Shown here: positions 7,537-15,060 of the stretch, piece by piece
Numbering within the stretch: the stretch's first letter is position 1
How the letters are laid out: each line of letters begins with the position of its first letter
Source of the DNA: Streptomyces lomondensis
GTDB lineage: Bacteria > Actinomycetota > Actinomycetes > Streptomycetales > Streptomycetaceae
DNA: 64,000 bases
Reading direction: 5' to 3'
Assembly (NCBI RefSeq): GCF_014651035.1
Contig: NZ_BMWC01000014.1
Coordinates: 62,001-126,000, forward strand
Position numbers and translations under genes: made by a program
Notes under the pieces: model-generated
What the model saw: the letters and a program-made list of their open reading frames with translations, nothing else
Databases searched by the model: none
What the model was told of the DNA's origin: nothing

Positions 7537-8450
7537 CCGACACCCGCCTGATCCACACCGTCGGAGTCCGCGCCATGGAATGGCTGTGGGCCCACCGGGA
7601 CGGTTTCCGGCTGGAGCCCGACGTGGACCCGGAGACCGGCTTCCTCGAACGGTTCAAGCCCATCGGCGAACTCGCCCTGATCTGCCGCGTGCTCTTCCGC
7701 GAGGGCGTGGCGGGATCGCGCCAGGCGGAGCTGGCCCGCAGGCTCCTCGACCACGTCTGGCGCGAGACGCTGGACGGCGGCCGGATGCTGGTGCGCGGGC
7801 AGCGCACCGAGCCGGCGTCCCCCATCCCGTTCGAGGTCTACGTGCCGTTCAAGGAACTGGGCTACAGCCGGCCCGATCTGGAGCGGGCCGTCGTACTGAA
7901 CCACCGGCTGGACAGCTGGGTGGCCTTCGAGACCACCCCGACCCGCAGGCTGGGCCTGTCCGCGTTCCAGCGCCGCTTCGGCCTGACACCCCGCCCGCCC
8001 GAGGCCGGCCTCGTCGGCGCGACCTGGCTGGCCCGTACCCCGGAACCCTGGACCGTGGAAGGCCACACGGCCTACGACGTCACGCACACGGTGTTCCACC
8101 TCACCGACTGGGGCGAGAACCCCGACGGCCTGCCGCCCGGCATCGCCGACTACCTCGCCGCCTGGCTGCCGGTCTGGATCGACGACTGGCTGGACCTGGA
8201 GCGCTGGGACCTGCTCGGCGAGCTGCTCGTGGTCGACGCCTGTCTGCCCCACCCCACCCTGGACGAACCCGCCTGGCAGGCCTTCGCCGCCGCACAGCAG
8301 CCCGACGGAGCGATGCCCGCGGTCCGCACGATGCCCGAGGGAGAGCCGGACGAGGTGTTCGACATCGTCTACCACCCCACGCTGGTCGCCGCGTTCGCGT
8401 CCTTCCTGGCCACGTCCCGGGCCCTGTCCGCACTGGCGCACGCGTCATGA
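7533..8450 (+). CDS. unknown protein, second of two paralogues (DUF6895-like)
   Basis: The 305-aa protein is clearly homologous to its left neighbour. Shared elements in order are WLWAHRDGFRLE, FLERFKPIGELALICR, PIPFEVYVPFKELG, TRRLGLS, ATWLARTPEPWTV, DVTHTVFHLTDWG and VYHPTLVAAFAS. The two have diverged enough that both copies are likely kept for separate roles or as a heterodimer. ATG 7533 overlaps the preceding TGA (ATGA), and its own stop overlaps the next start the same way. It has no signal peptide or membrane span. The invariant HxVFHLTDWG motif is the best candidate for a functional site. Confidence 0.82.
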   Translation: MTDTRLIHTVGVRAMEWLWAHRDGFRLEPDVDPETGFLERFKPIGELALICRVLFREGVAGSRQAELARRLLDHVWRETLDGGRMLVRGQRTEPASPIPFEVYVPFKELGYSRPDLERAVVLNHRLDSWVAFETTPTRRLGLSAFQRRFGLTPRPPEAGLVGATWLARTPEPWTVEGHTAYDVTHTVFHLTDWGENPDGLPPGIADYLAAWLPVWIDDWLDLERWDLLGELLVVDACLPHPTLDEPAWQAFAAAQQPDGAMPAVRTMPEGEPDEVFDIVYHPTLVAAFASFLATSRALSALAHAS

Positions 8451-9715
8451 CGGGCCGTCGGCACACCCCCTGGCCGGGTGACGCCCTCGACGACGAGGAG
8501 CCCGCGGCGCCGCCCGCCACGCCGGTGAACGCCTCCCGGCTCCGACCCGGCGCGCCGGCGGACGAGCCCCGGACCGCGCCGGACGCCGTGCCGGGCGGGA
8601 CCCCGGCCCGGCCGGCCGCGCCGACGGGCGCTGCCCCGGGCCGGAGCCCCCAGGGAACACCCGCCGACCCCGCCCACCGCGTCCCGTCGGCGCACGTCCC
8701 CCCGGACGACGGGACACTCGCCGGGCGGCTCGCGGACGCCGTTGCCGCCGCGGACGCCCCAGACGTCGTCTTCGCCCTCTCCCGCCACGGCCGCCGCACC
8801 GTCATGAGCGGCGGCACCGCCGAACACCCGCCCCTGCCCCGCGACGCCCTGCGCTACGAAATCGGCTCCGCCACCAAGACGTTCACCGGCCTGCTCCTGG
8901 CCCGCCTGATCCAGGGCGGTGAGCTGTCCGGCGGCGAACCGGCCACCGCCCTCCTGGACCGGGGACGGCCCGTCGGCGCGACCCCGGTGACCCTCGCCCA
9001 CCTGATCACCCACACCTCCGGCCTGCCCGCCCTGCCGGCCGGCTTCTACCTGCGCGGCCTGCCCGCCTGGCACACCAACCCCTACGCCCGCTTCCCGGCC
9101 GCCCGGGTCGTCGACGCCTTCCTGCGCCACCCCCCGCGTCACCGCCCCGGCACCCGCTGGCGCTACTCCAACTACGGCGTCGCCGTACTCGGACACGCCC
9201 TGGCCGCGGCGACCGGCACCCCGTGGGAGGACCTGCTCACCGACCAGGTCCTGCGCCCGCTCGGCCTGCACGGCACCGCCCTGCGCGCCGACGAATCGGG
9301 ACTCGACGCCCCCGGGCACGGCAAGGACGGCGAGACACCCGTACCCCCCTTCGACGCCGGTGGCTTCCAGGCGGCGGGCGCCGTACGGGCCACGCCCCAC
9401 GACCTGCTCACCTTCCTCGAAGCCCAGCTGGACCCGGCCGGTGCGCCCCAGCAGCTGGCCCCCGCCCTGCGCGCGGTGCGCCGCCCCGTGCTCCGCCGCG
9501 GCCTCGGGCACCGGCACGTGCACACCATCGCCTGGTTCCGTCACCCGGCCGACGGCGGACCCATGTACTTCCACAGCGGCGCGACCCTCGGCCAGCAGGC
9601 GTTCCTGGGCTTCCGCCCCGGCACCGGCACGGCCCTGGCCGCCGTCTGCACCCGCCGCTTCCGCGCCCACGACCCGTTCGTGGCCACCGCGTACGCGCTG
9701 CTCGCGGAGGAGTAG
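8447..9715 (+). CDS. serine hydrolase, beta-lactamase/PBP fold, no signal peptide
   Basis: The 422-aa protein is a class C beta-lactamase-related serine hydrolase. The three active-site boxes are present: SATK with the nucleophile at Ser141 and Lys144, YSN at Tyr240, and HSG at His376 in place of KTG. Relatives include D-aminopeptidases, esterases and peptide cyclases. The first about 85 residues are Pro/Ala/Gly-rich and disordered, with no hydrophobic signal sequence, so unlike most relatives it should act in the cytoplasm. ATG 8447 overlaps the preceding stop, making it the last coupled gene of the peptide operon. A peptidase, esterase or macrocyclising role on the operon's product is plausible but unproven. 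Confidence 0.87.
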   Translation: MTGRRHTPWPGDALDDEEPAAPPATPVNASRLRPGAPADEPRTAPDAVPGGTPARPAAPTGAAPGRSPQGTPADPAHRVPSAHVPPDDGTLAGRLADAVAAADAPDVVFALSRHGRRTVMSGGTAEHPPLPRDALRYEIGSATKTFTGLLLARLIQGGELSGGEPATALLDRGRPVGATPVTLAHLITHTSGLPALPAGFYLRGLPAWHTNPYARFPAARVVDAFLRHPPRHRPGTRWRYSNYGVAVLGHALAAATGTPWEDLLTDQVLRPLGLHGTALRADESGLDAPGHGKDGETPVPPFDAGGFQAAGAVRATPHDLLTFLEAQLDPAGAPQQLAPALRAVRRPVLRRGLGHRHVHTIAWFRHPADGGPMYFHSGATLGQQAFLGFRPGTGTALAAVCTRRFRAHDPFVATAYALLAEE

Positions 9716-9725
9716 CGGGCCCCGC

Positions 9726-9759
9726 CCGGCGCCGGCGGCGCGTGCCGCACCGGCGCCGG
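9726..9759. terminator. CCGGCGCCGG repeat pair between convergent genes
   Basis: Two copies of the self-complementary decamer CCGGCGCCGG (9726-9735 and 9750-9759) can pair with each other in a 61-bp gap between the converging serine hydrolase and protease genes. This is a likely bidirectional terminator. Confidence 0.55.
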
Positions 9760-9776
9760 ACAGCCCTGACCCTGCG

Positions 9777-11144
9777 TCACACCCGCTGCCACAGCGCCGG
9801 GGTCCGGGTGGGCGCCCACGCGCCCTGGGCCTGGTGGGTCTGGAGGCACTGGTAGCGCACACCGGCGTGGCTCACCGTGACACCGGCCTCGTAGACCCGG
9901 CCCGCGGCCCACGCCTGGGCGACGTTGTCCTGCGGTGCCGGGGCCTCGGCCTCCGCGGTCTTCAGCGTGAGACCGAACTCGCTGAGCAGCGGGTTGACCG
10001 GCTGGAAGAACGTGGTGCCGCCGCTCTTGCAGTCGCCCGTGCCGCCCGACGTCACGCCCTGCGCCTGGACGCCCGCGACATAGGGCCCGCCGGAGTCACC
10101 CGGCTCGGCGCACACCGTCGTCTGGGTCAGCCCGTCCACCTTGCCCTCGGCGTAGCTGACACTCGTGTCGTGCTGCTCGACCGTGCCGCAGTGCCACCCG
10201 GTGGTCGAGCCGGAGCGGCACACCGCCGCCCCGACGAGCGCCTGGACCGAGCCGGTGATCTGCACCTTCTGCTCGCCCTCGCCCTTCACGTTCGGGGTGG
10301 CCGTCCACTGGGCGTTGACGGCCACCCACGACATGTCCTTGCCGGGGAAGGTGGAGGCCTGGAACGTGCCCTGGTCCGCCTTGTTGTGCCCGGTCGTCTT
10401 GGCGCCCTGCTTGCCGCAGTGGCCCGCCGAGGCGAAGCCCGCCTGCTCGCCCTTGGTGACGGAGAAGCCGACGGAGCAGCGGGCGGCGCCGTCGATGTAG
10501 TAGGCGTCGCCGCCGACGACGTCCTCCATCAGGCGCGGCCGGTTCGCCGTCACCTTCACGCCCACGCTCTTGGCGTCGAGGCCCGCCGCCCTGACGAACG
10601 CGGCCGCCGCGGCCTTGTTCCGGGCCTGCACCACGACCCGGTTCGCGGGGACGTCCACGTACCACAGGGGCGTGTCGCGGGTGCTGACCCGGGCCGCTGC
10701 CGCGTCCAGCTTCTTCTTCGCAATCTGGAGGTCGCGCAGCGTCTTCTTCACGACGGCCGCCTTCGCGCCCTGGGCCTTGATGGTCGGTACGTCCGCGGCG
10801 CTCGTGGTCGCCACCACGAGCTCCTGTGAGGTCGTACCGCGCAGCCAGGCCCCCGCGAAGCGGTAGCCCAGGGCGTTGCGCAGCCGCCCGGCCCGGGTGC
10901 CCGCCTCCGCCTCGTTGACCAGCCGCCGGGACGCCTGGGCCGGGGTCAGCCCGAGATCGCGTTCCAGGGCGCGCAGCAGCTGAGGCGACGGCCGGTCGGC
11001 GCCGAGGGTCTGGGCGGCCGAGGGCAGTGGGCCCGCGGCGGGCGTCGGCTCGGCCGCCTGGGCGGCGGGAATCCCGGTGGCGACGAGCGCCCCGAGCGCG
11101 GCCAGGGCCGCCCGGCGACCGGTCACGGCATGTCTGTGGACCAT
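9777..11144 (-). CDS. secreted streptogrisin-like S1 protease with chitin-binding tail
   Basis: The 455-aa preproprotein has a twin-Arg-containing signal peptide (GRRAALAALGALVATG), a propeptide (about 40-205) of alpha-lytic/streptogrisin type, a chymotrypsin-like catalytic domain (about 206-390) and a C-terminal CBM5/12-type chitin-binding module (about 400-455, with aromatics in AWAAGRVYEAG and TPALWQRV). The catalytic triad motifs are SAGHCG, PGKDMSWV and EPGDSGGP. This is the architecture of streptogrisin C, an extracellular protease that self-cleaves its propeptide. ATG 11144 follows AAGGAG. It is probably expressed with secondary growth-phase exoenzymes, but no operator was identified. 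Confidence 0.9.
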   Translation of the reverse strand: MVHRHAVTGRRAALAALGALVATGIPAAQAAEPTPAAGPLPSAAQTLGADRPSPQLLRALERDLGLTPAQASRRLVNEAEAGTRAGRLRNALGYRFAGAWLRGTTSQELVVATTSAADVPTIKAQGAKAAVVKKTLRDLQIAKKKLDAAAARVSTRDTPLWYVDVPANRVVVQARNKAAAAAFVRAAGLDAKSVGVKVTANRPRLMEDVVGGDAYYIDGAARCSVGFSVTKGEQAGFASAGHCGKQGAKTTGHNKADQGTFQASTFPGKDMSWVAVNAQWTATPNVKGEGEQKVQITGSVQALVGAAVCRSGSTTGWHCGTVEQHDTSVSYAEGKVDGLTQTTVCAEPGDSGGPYVAGVQAQGVTSGGTGDCKSGGTTFFQPVNPLLSEFGLTLKTAEAEAPAPQDNVAQAWAAGRVYEAGVTVSHAGVRYQCLQTHQAQGAWAPTRTPALWQRV

Positions 11145-11302
11145 TCGATGTGTCTCCTTCGGTCAGGGTGTCCGATAGGCATGTCGATCACGGTGAAGCT
11201 CCGGCACAGGCCTTGCCGGAACGGCCCGGCGTGATGTGCCGGGCGACGCCGTTTCGTGCTTTTGCGCCGGGAAGGGCTCCATGTGCAGTACGGGCAGCCG
11301 CC

Positions 11303-12967
11303 TCACGCGGACTTCAGGTCGGGCGAGCCCACCTCCGTGACGAAGGACGCAGAGGTCGAGATGGCGCCCCCGGGTGTCGTGATGGCCGACACGGTCCGGA
11401 AGTCGACCTGGGCGTTCTCGCGGCCCAGCTCGACCCGGACGTAGCCGCGCCGGCCGTCGAAGTACTTCATGTGCGGGTTGGCCTTCATGTACGTGTCCCA
11501 GTCGCTCGGCTTCTCGGCGCCGTTGCCGCCGCTGGCGATGGAGGTGCAGGTGAACTCCGTACCGACCGTCCTTGACTGCGGGTTGTCGAAGTCCTCCTTG
11601 ATGTCGAAGGCGTAGCCGACGTGGACGTCGCCGGTGAGGACCATCCAGTTGTCGATGCCGGCGGCCTTGGCGCCCGCCATGACCCGGTTGCGGGAGGCGC
11701 GGTAGCCGTCCCAGGCGTCCATGGAGACCCGGGCCGGCGCGGTCAGGTCGAACTTGCGCTGGGAGAAGCACACCTGCTGGGGCATCACGTTCCACAGCGC
11801 CTGCGAGGTCCGCCAGCCGTCCAGCAGCCAGCGCTCCTGGGCGTCGCCGGTGAGCGTGCGGGCCGGGTCGTCGGACTCGGTGCCCGGCGCGTGCGGCCGG
11901 TCGTTGTAGGCCTGGTCGGAGCGGTACTGGCGGGTGTCGAGGATGTCGAACTGGGCGAGCGAGCCCCAGGCCAGACGGCGGTACAGCCGGGCGTCGGGCC
12001 CCTGCGGCAACTGGTCGGCGCGCAGCGGCTGGTTCTCCCAGTACGCCCGGTAGGCGGCGGCGCGCCGCACCAGGAACTGCTCCGGGGGGCTGCCCTTCTC
12101 GTCGGTGGCGCCCGCGTAGTTGTTCTCCGTCTCGTGGTCGTCCCAGGTGACGACGAACGGGTGCTGGGCGTGCGCGGCCTGGAGGTCCGGGTCGCTCTTG
12201 TAGAGCGCGTAGCGCAGCCGGTAGTCCGCCAGCGTGGTCGTCTCGCGGTTGAACACGTCGGGCAGCTTGCGGTCGGTGTAGCGGCGAGCCCCGCCGGCCG
12301 AGTCCACCGCGTACTCGTACAGGTAGTCGCCGAGGTGGAAGACCAGGTCGACGTCCTCCTGCGCCAGGTGCCGGTGGGCGGTGTAGTAGCCGTCCTGGTA
12401 GGCCTGGCAGGCGACGGCGGCCAGTCGCAGGCTTTCGGTGTCACTGCCCTCGGCCGGTGCCGTCCGGGTGCGGCCGACGGGGCTGATCCAGGCGCCCACC
12501 CGGAACCGGTAGTAGTAGGTGCTGTCCGGCATCAGGCCCTTGACGTCGACGTGCACGCTGTGGGCGTACTCGGGGTGGGCCGTGGCGACACCTCGGTGCT
12601 CGACGAAGAAGAACCACTCGTCCATGGCGACTTCCCAGTAGACCACGACCCGCTGCTGGCCCAGGCCGCCGTCCTCCGCGAACGGCTCGGGAGCCAGCCG
12701 CGTCCAGATCAGCACCGAGTCGGGCAGCGGGTCGCCGGAGGCCACGCCGAGGGTGAACGGGTCGTGGGTGATCCGGGCCGCGTCCAGTTCCTTGGCGGCG
12801 GTGGCTCCGCGGGCCGGCCGGTTGGTGGTGAAGGCGAGCATCGCGGCGGCCGCGGTGACGGTCAGGAAGCGGCGCCGGGCCACATGCGGTGCCGCGGTGC
12901 GCAGTACGGCGTCGTGCGGGGAGAATGCATGCTCGGACGGTGGTCTTTGACGGCCCGTCAGCGCCAT
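11303..12967 (-). CDS. phoD: PhoD family alkaline phosphatase, Tat-exported
   Basis: The 554-aa secreted phosphatase has a Tat signal (ARRRFLTVTAAAAML), the PhoD N-terminal domain (GVASGDPLPDSVLIWTRL) and a metallophosphatase domain. Metal-site motifs are CQAYQDGYYTAH, HLGDYLYEY, TWDDHETENNYAG and LTGDVHVGY. PhoD enzymes are Ca2+/Fe3+-dependent phosphodiesterase/phosphomonoesterases that scavenge phosphate from teichoic acids and nucleic acids. I use ATG 12967, preceded by AAGAGGA; an in-frame start 27 codons earlier would bury the Tat signal. No clear PHO box (GTTCACC repeats) was found upstream, so PhoP control is not shown here. Confidence 0.92.
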   Translation of the reverse strand: MALTGRQRPPSEHAFSPHDAVLRTAAPHVARRRFLTVTAAAAMLAFTTNRPARGATAAKELDAARITHDPFTLGVASGDPLPDSVLIWTRLAPEPFAEDGGLGQQRVVVYWEVAMDEWFFFVEHRGVATAHPEYAHSVHVDVKGLMPDSTYYYRFRVGAWISPVGRTRTAPAEGSDTESLRLAAVACQAYQDGYYTAHRHLAQEDVDLVFHLGDYLYEYAVDSAGGARRYTDRKLPDVFNRETTTLADYRLRYALYKSDPDLQAAHAQHPFVVTWDDHETENNYAGATDEKGSPPEQFLVRRAAAYRAYWENQPLRADQLPQGPDARLYRRLAWGSLAQFDILDTRQYRSDQAYNDRPHAPGTESDDPARTLTGDAQERWLLDGWRTSQALWNVMPQQVCFSQRKFDLTAPARVSMDAWDGYRASRNRVMAGAKAAGIDNWMVLTGDVHVGYAFDIKEDFDNPQSRTVGTEFTCTSIASGGNGAEKPSDWDTYMKANPHMKYFDGRRGYVRVELGRENAQVDFRTVSAITTPGGAISTSASFVTEVGSPDLKSA

Positions 12968-13143
12968 CTGGGGTCCTCTTGTACGGGGCAGGGCGCCCCG
13001 GGCGGACGCGTGGGGACATCGCCGACGTGCGGAGCGCGGAGATCGCATGCTAAGCAGACAAAATGCCTGAAACTGGCACGACGTGCGGGGCGTTCACACC
13101 AGAGGGGGTACGGGAGCGCATCAGATGACGGCGCACAACGGAA

Positions 13144-13172
13144 ACCGCCGCCGGCGAGACGCCGGCGGCGGT
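13144..13172 (-). terminator. hairpin after the metallophosphoesterase gene
   Basis: A perfect 13-bp stem (ACCGCCGCCGGCG and its complement) with a 3-nt loop lies 17 bp past the stop of the leftward metallophosphoesterase gene, just before the PhoD promoter region. Confidence 0.75.
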
Positions 13173-13188
13173 GGGAAAAGGGGTCGGT

Positions 13189-13953
13189 CTAACTGGCCTG
13201 TTGTGCGGCGGCTCCGGTCGTGGCGGGCTCCCGGACCGGCAGGTGGTAGACGTGGAAGGCCCGCCCGATGACCGGCTGGGCGACGTTGCGCACCCGCACG
13301 CCGCCGCTCGTCATGCCGTGCTCGGTGCCGGCGTGCGCGTGCCCGTGCACCGCGAGGTCGGCGCCGGCGGTGTCGATCGCCTCGGCCAGCAGATAGCTGC
13401 CCAGGAACGGATAGATCTCCAGCGGCTCGCCCGCCAGCGTGTCCGCGACGGGGGAGTAGTGGGTCAGGGCGATCCGCGCGTCACAGCCCGCCTCGCCGAG
13501 CTGCTCCAGGGCGGCTCGCAGGGCGTCGGCGCTGCGCCGCGAGTGCCGGACGAACTCCTTCATGACCGGCTCGCCGAACTCCCCGGCGCAGCGGCCGACG
13601 AAGCCGCCGCCGAACCCCTTGGTGCCGGCCACGCCGATCCGGGTCCCGCCGCTCTCCACGACGGTCCCCTGCCCCTCCAGGACGTGCGCGCCGGCGTCCC
13701 GCAGGATGGCCGTGACCTCGTCCGGCCGGTCGTCGTGATGGTCGTGGTTGCCCAGGACCGCGACCACCGGGACGCCGAGGTCCCGGACCTCCCGGGCCAC
13801 CACCCGCATCTCCTCGGGCGTGCCGTGCCGGGTCAGGTCCCCGGCCAGCAGCAGCAGGTCGGCGCACTCGGGCAGGGTTTCGAACGCGGGGCGGAGCAGG
13901 CCCTGGTTGTCGGGCCCCATGTGGATGTCCCCGACGGCTGCGATGCGGATCAT
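13189..13953 (-). CDS. metallophosphoesterase
   Basis: The 254-aa cytoplasmic protein has the calcineurin-like metallophosphoesterase signature: GDIHMG near residue 8, LLAGDLTRHG near 36, LGNHDHH near 67, LTHYSP near 165 and HGHAHAG near 204. It binds two metal ions and hydrolyses phosphomonoesters or diesters; the substrate is unknown. Its ATG overlaps the stop of the BON-domain gene (ATGA), so the two are coupled. The three leftward genes 14926 to 13189 form a likely operon ending at the hairpin at 13144-13172. Confidence 0.88.
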   Translation of the reverse strand: MIRIAAVGDIHMGPDNQGLLRPAFETLPECADLLLLAGDLTRHGTPEEMRVVAREVRDLGVPVVAVLGNHDHHDDRPDEVTAILRDAGAHVLEGQGTVVESGGTRIGVAGTKGFGGGFVGRCAGEFGEPVMKEFVRHSRRSADALRAALEQLGEAGCDARIALTHYSPVADTLAGEPLEIYPFLGSYLLAEAIDTAGADLAVHGHAHAGTEHGMTSGGVRVRNVAQPVIGRAFHVYHLPVREPATTGAAAQQAS

Positions 13954-14237
13954 GCGAGCTCCTCCGCGTGGTCGGGGGAGGACGCCTCGGTGACCACGAG
14001 GTCGCTGTGCACCGGGACCTCGGCGAACTCCTCTCGGACGGTGCGCAGGATCTCGTCGCGGCAGGGCGCCGAGGGCACGGTGCCGGTGAGCAGTACCGAC
14101 CGGCCGCGGGCCTCGACCCGGACGCCGAGTTCTCCCAGCTCGCCCGAGGCGAGGCGGTCCTGGAGGTGCGCGATGCGGTAGTCCAGGTTCTCGGCCGGCG
14201 GCCCGCCGCCCGTGTCCTGGGAACCGTGGGTGCTCAT
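13950..14237 (-). CDS. BON domain protein
   Basis: The 95-aa protein carries a single BON domain in residues about 18-88, with the expected pattern of a helix (DYRIAHLQDRL), beta strands with a central glycine (GRSVLLTGTVPS) and a second helix (RDEILRTVREEF). BON domains bind membranes or ligands in osmotic-stress and secretin proteins. No signal peptide is seen, so this one is cytoplasmic and presumably binds an intracellular ligand or partner. ATG 14237 is preceded by AAGGAGC. It lies between the nucleotidyltransferase and the metallophosphoesterase, overlapping the latter by 4 bp. Confidence 0.8.
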   Translation of the reverse strand: MSTHGSQDTGGGPPAENLDYRIAHLQDRLASGELGELGVRVEARGRSVLLTGTVPSAPCRDEILRTVREEFAEVPVHSDLVVTEASSPDHAEELA

Positions 14238-14248
14238 GGGGTGCTCCT

Positions 14249-14926
14249 TCAGATGACGTTCAGGCGCTCCAGGAGAAAGAAGAAGGCCGCGGGCATGGGC
14301 TCGTCCCCGCACTCGCGCCGCACCTCCTCCCAGTCGACCTTCTCCCGCAGGGCGCGTGCGATGGGCAGGGCCGCGCCGAAGTCGCAGTGGTGCTCGGAGA
14401 ACGCGGCGATCAGGCTCCACAGCAGGTCGGTCGGGGCCAGCACCGGCATGCGGACCGAGTCGACCGAGAGCTCCTCCGCCCGCTCCAGCATGTCCGCGCC
14501 GACCGGCCGGTGCGCCAGCTCGAAGATGATGTCGACCGGCTGGCCGAAGCACGTGGCCTTGATCAGCCAGTCCTCCGGCGGCGTGTAGACCGTCAGCCCC
14601 GCCTCGCGGAGCGTGGCCGCCACCGCGTCCGCGTCCTCGGGCCGGATGGCGAAGTCGACGTCGTGCTGGAGGTTCTTCTCGCCGCCGTGGGCGTACGCGG
14701 CCACACTGCCGGCCAGCGCGAAGCGGTGCCCCTTCCGCTTCAGCAGGGCACCGACCTGCTTGGCCGCCTCCAGGATCGCCTGGTTGCGGTCCAGGGGCAG
14801 CTCCTGCGGCGGCTCGTCGGCCTGCGGATCCTGCGGTGGCGCGGGCTCGGACCCTGCCGGCGCCGGCCGGAGATCGGGCACGCCCGGTCGCCGGACGAGC
14901 GTCGCGTCCTCACCGTTCTGCGTCAT
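14249..14926 (-). CDS. nucleotidyltransferase-fold protein
   Basis: The 225-aa protein has a disordered Pro-rich N-terminus (about 1-45) followed by a minimal nucleotidyltransferase fold. The segment FALAGSVAAYAHG resembles the G-S/G motif of the polymerase-beta superfamily, and DVDFAIRPEDADA supplies the metal-binding D-x-D. Later parts (VDIIFEL, PTDLLWSLIAAFSEHHCDFGAA) match the family often called DUF6036/nucleotidyltransferase. It may modify RNA, protein or a small molecule; no partner toxin or antitoxin gene is obvious. ATG 14926 has GGAG 5 nt upstream. It heads the operon with the BON and phosphoesterase genes. Confidence 0.75.
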   Translation of the reverse strand: MTQNGEDATLVRRPGVPDLRPAPAGSEPAPPQDPQADEPPQELPLDRNQAILEAAKQVGALLKRKGHRFALAGSVAAYAHGGEKNLQHDVDFAIRPEDADAVAATLREAGLTVYTPPEDWLIKATCFGQPVDIIFELAHRPVGADMLERAEELSVDSVRMPVLAPTDLLWSLIAAFSEHHCDFGAALPIARALREKVDWEEVRRECGDEPMPAAFFFLLERLNVI

Positions 14927-15060
14927 GACCACTCCATTCGCCGAACCGGACACCGCGCTGCCGTGCGGTGCCCGGACCCGAGACGGCCTGCGTGCCTGCT
15001 CTGAGTACCCGGCGCTCCCGTGCCGACACGGAAGGCTTCCGAAGAGCGCCGGGATCCCGG

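Noticed and set aside
12968..13048. Longer N-terminus for PhoD
   Set aside because: It adds 27 Arg/Pro-rich residues before the Tat signal. ATG 12967 has AAGAGGA upstream and gives a proper Tat leader.
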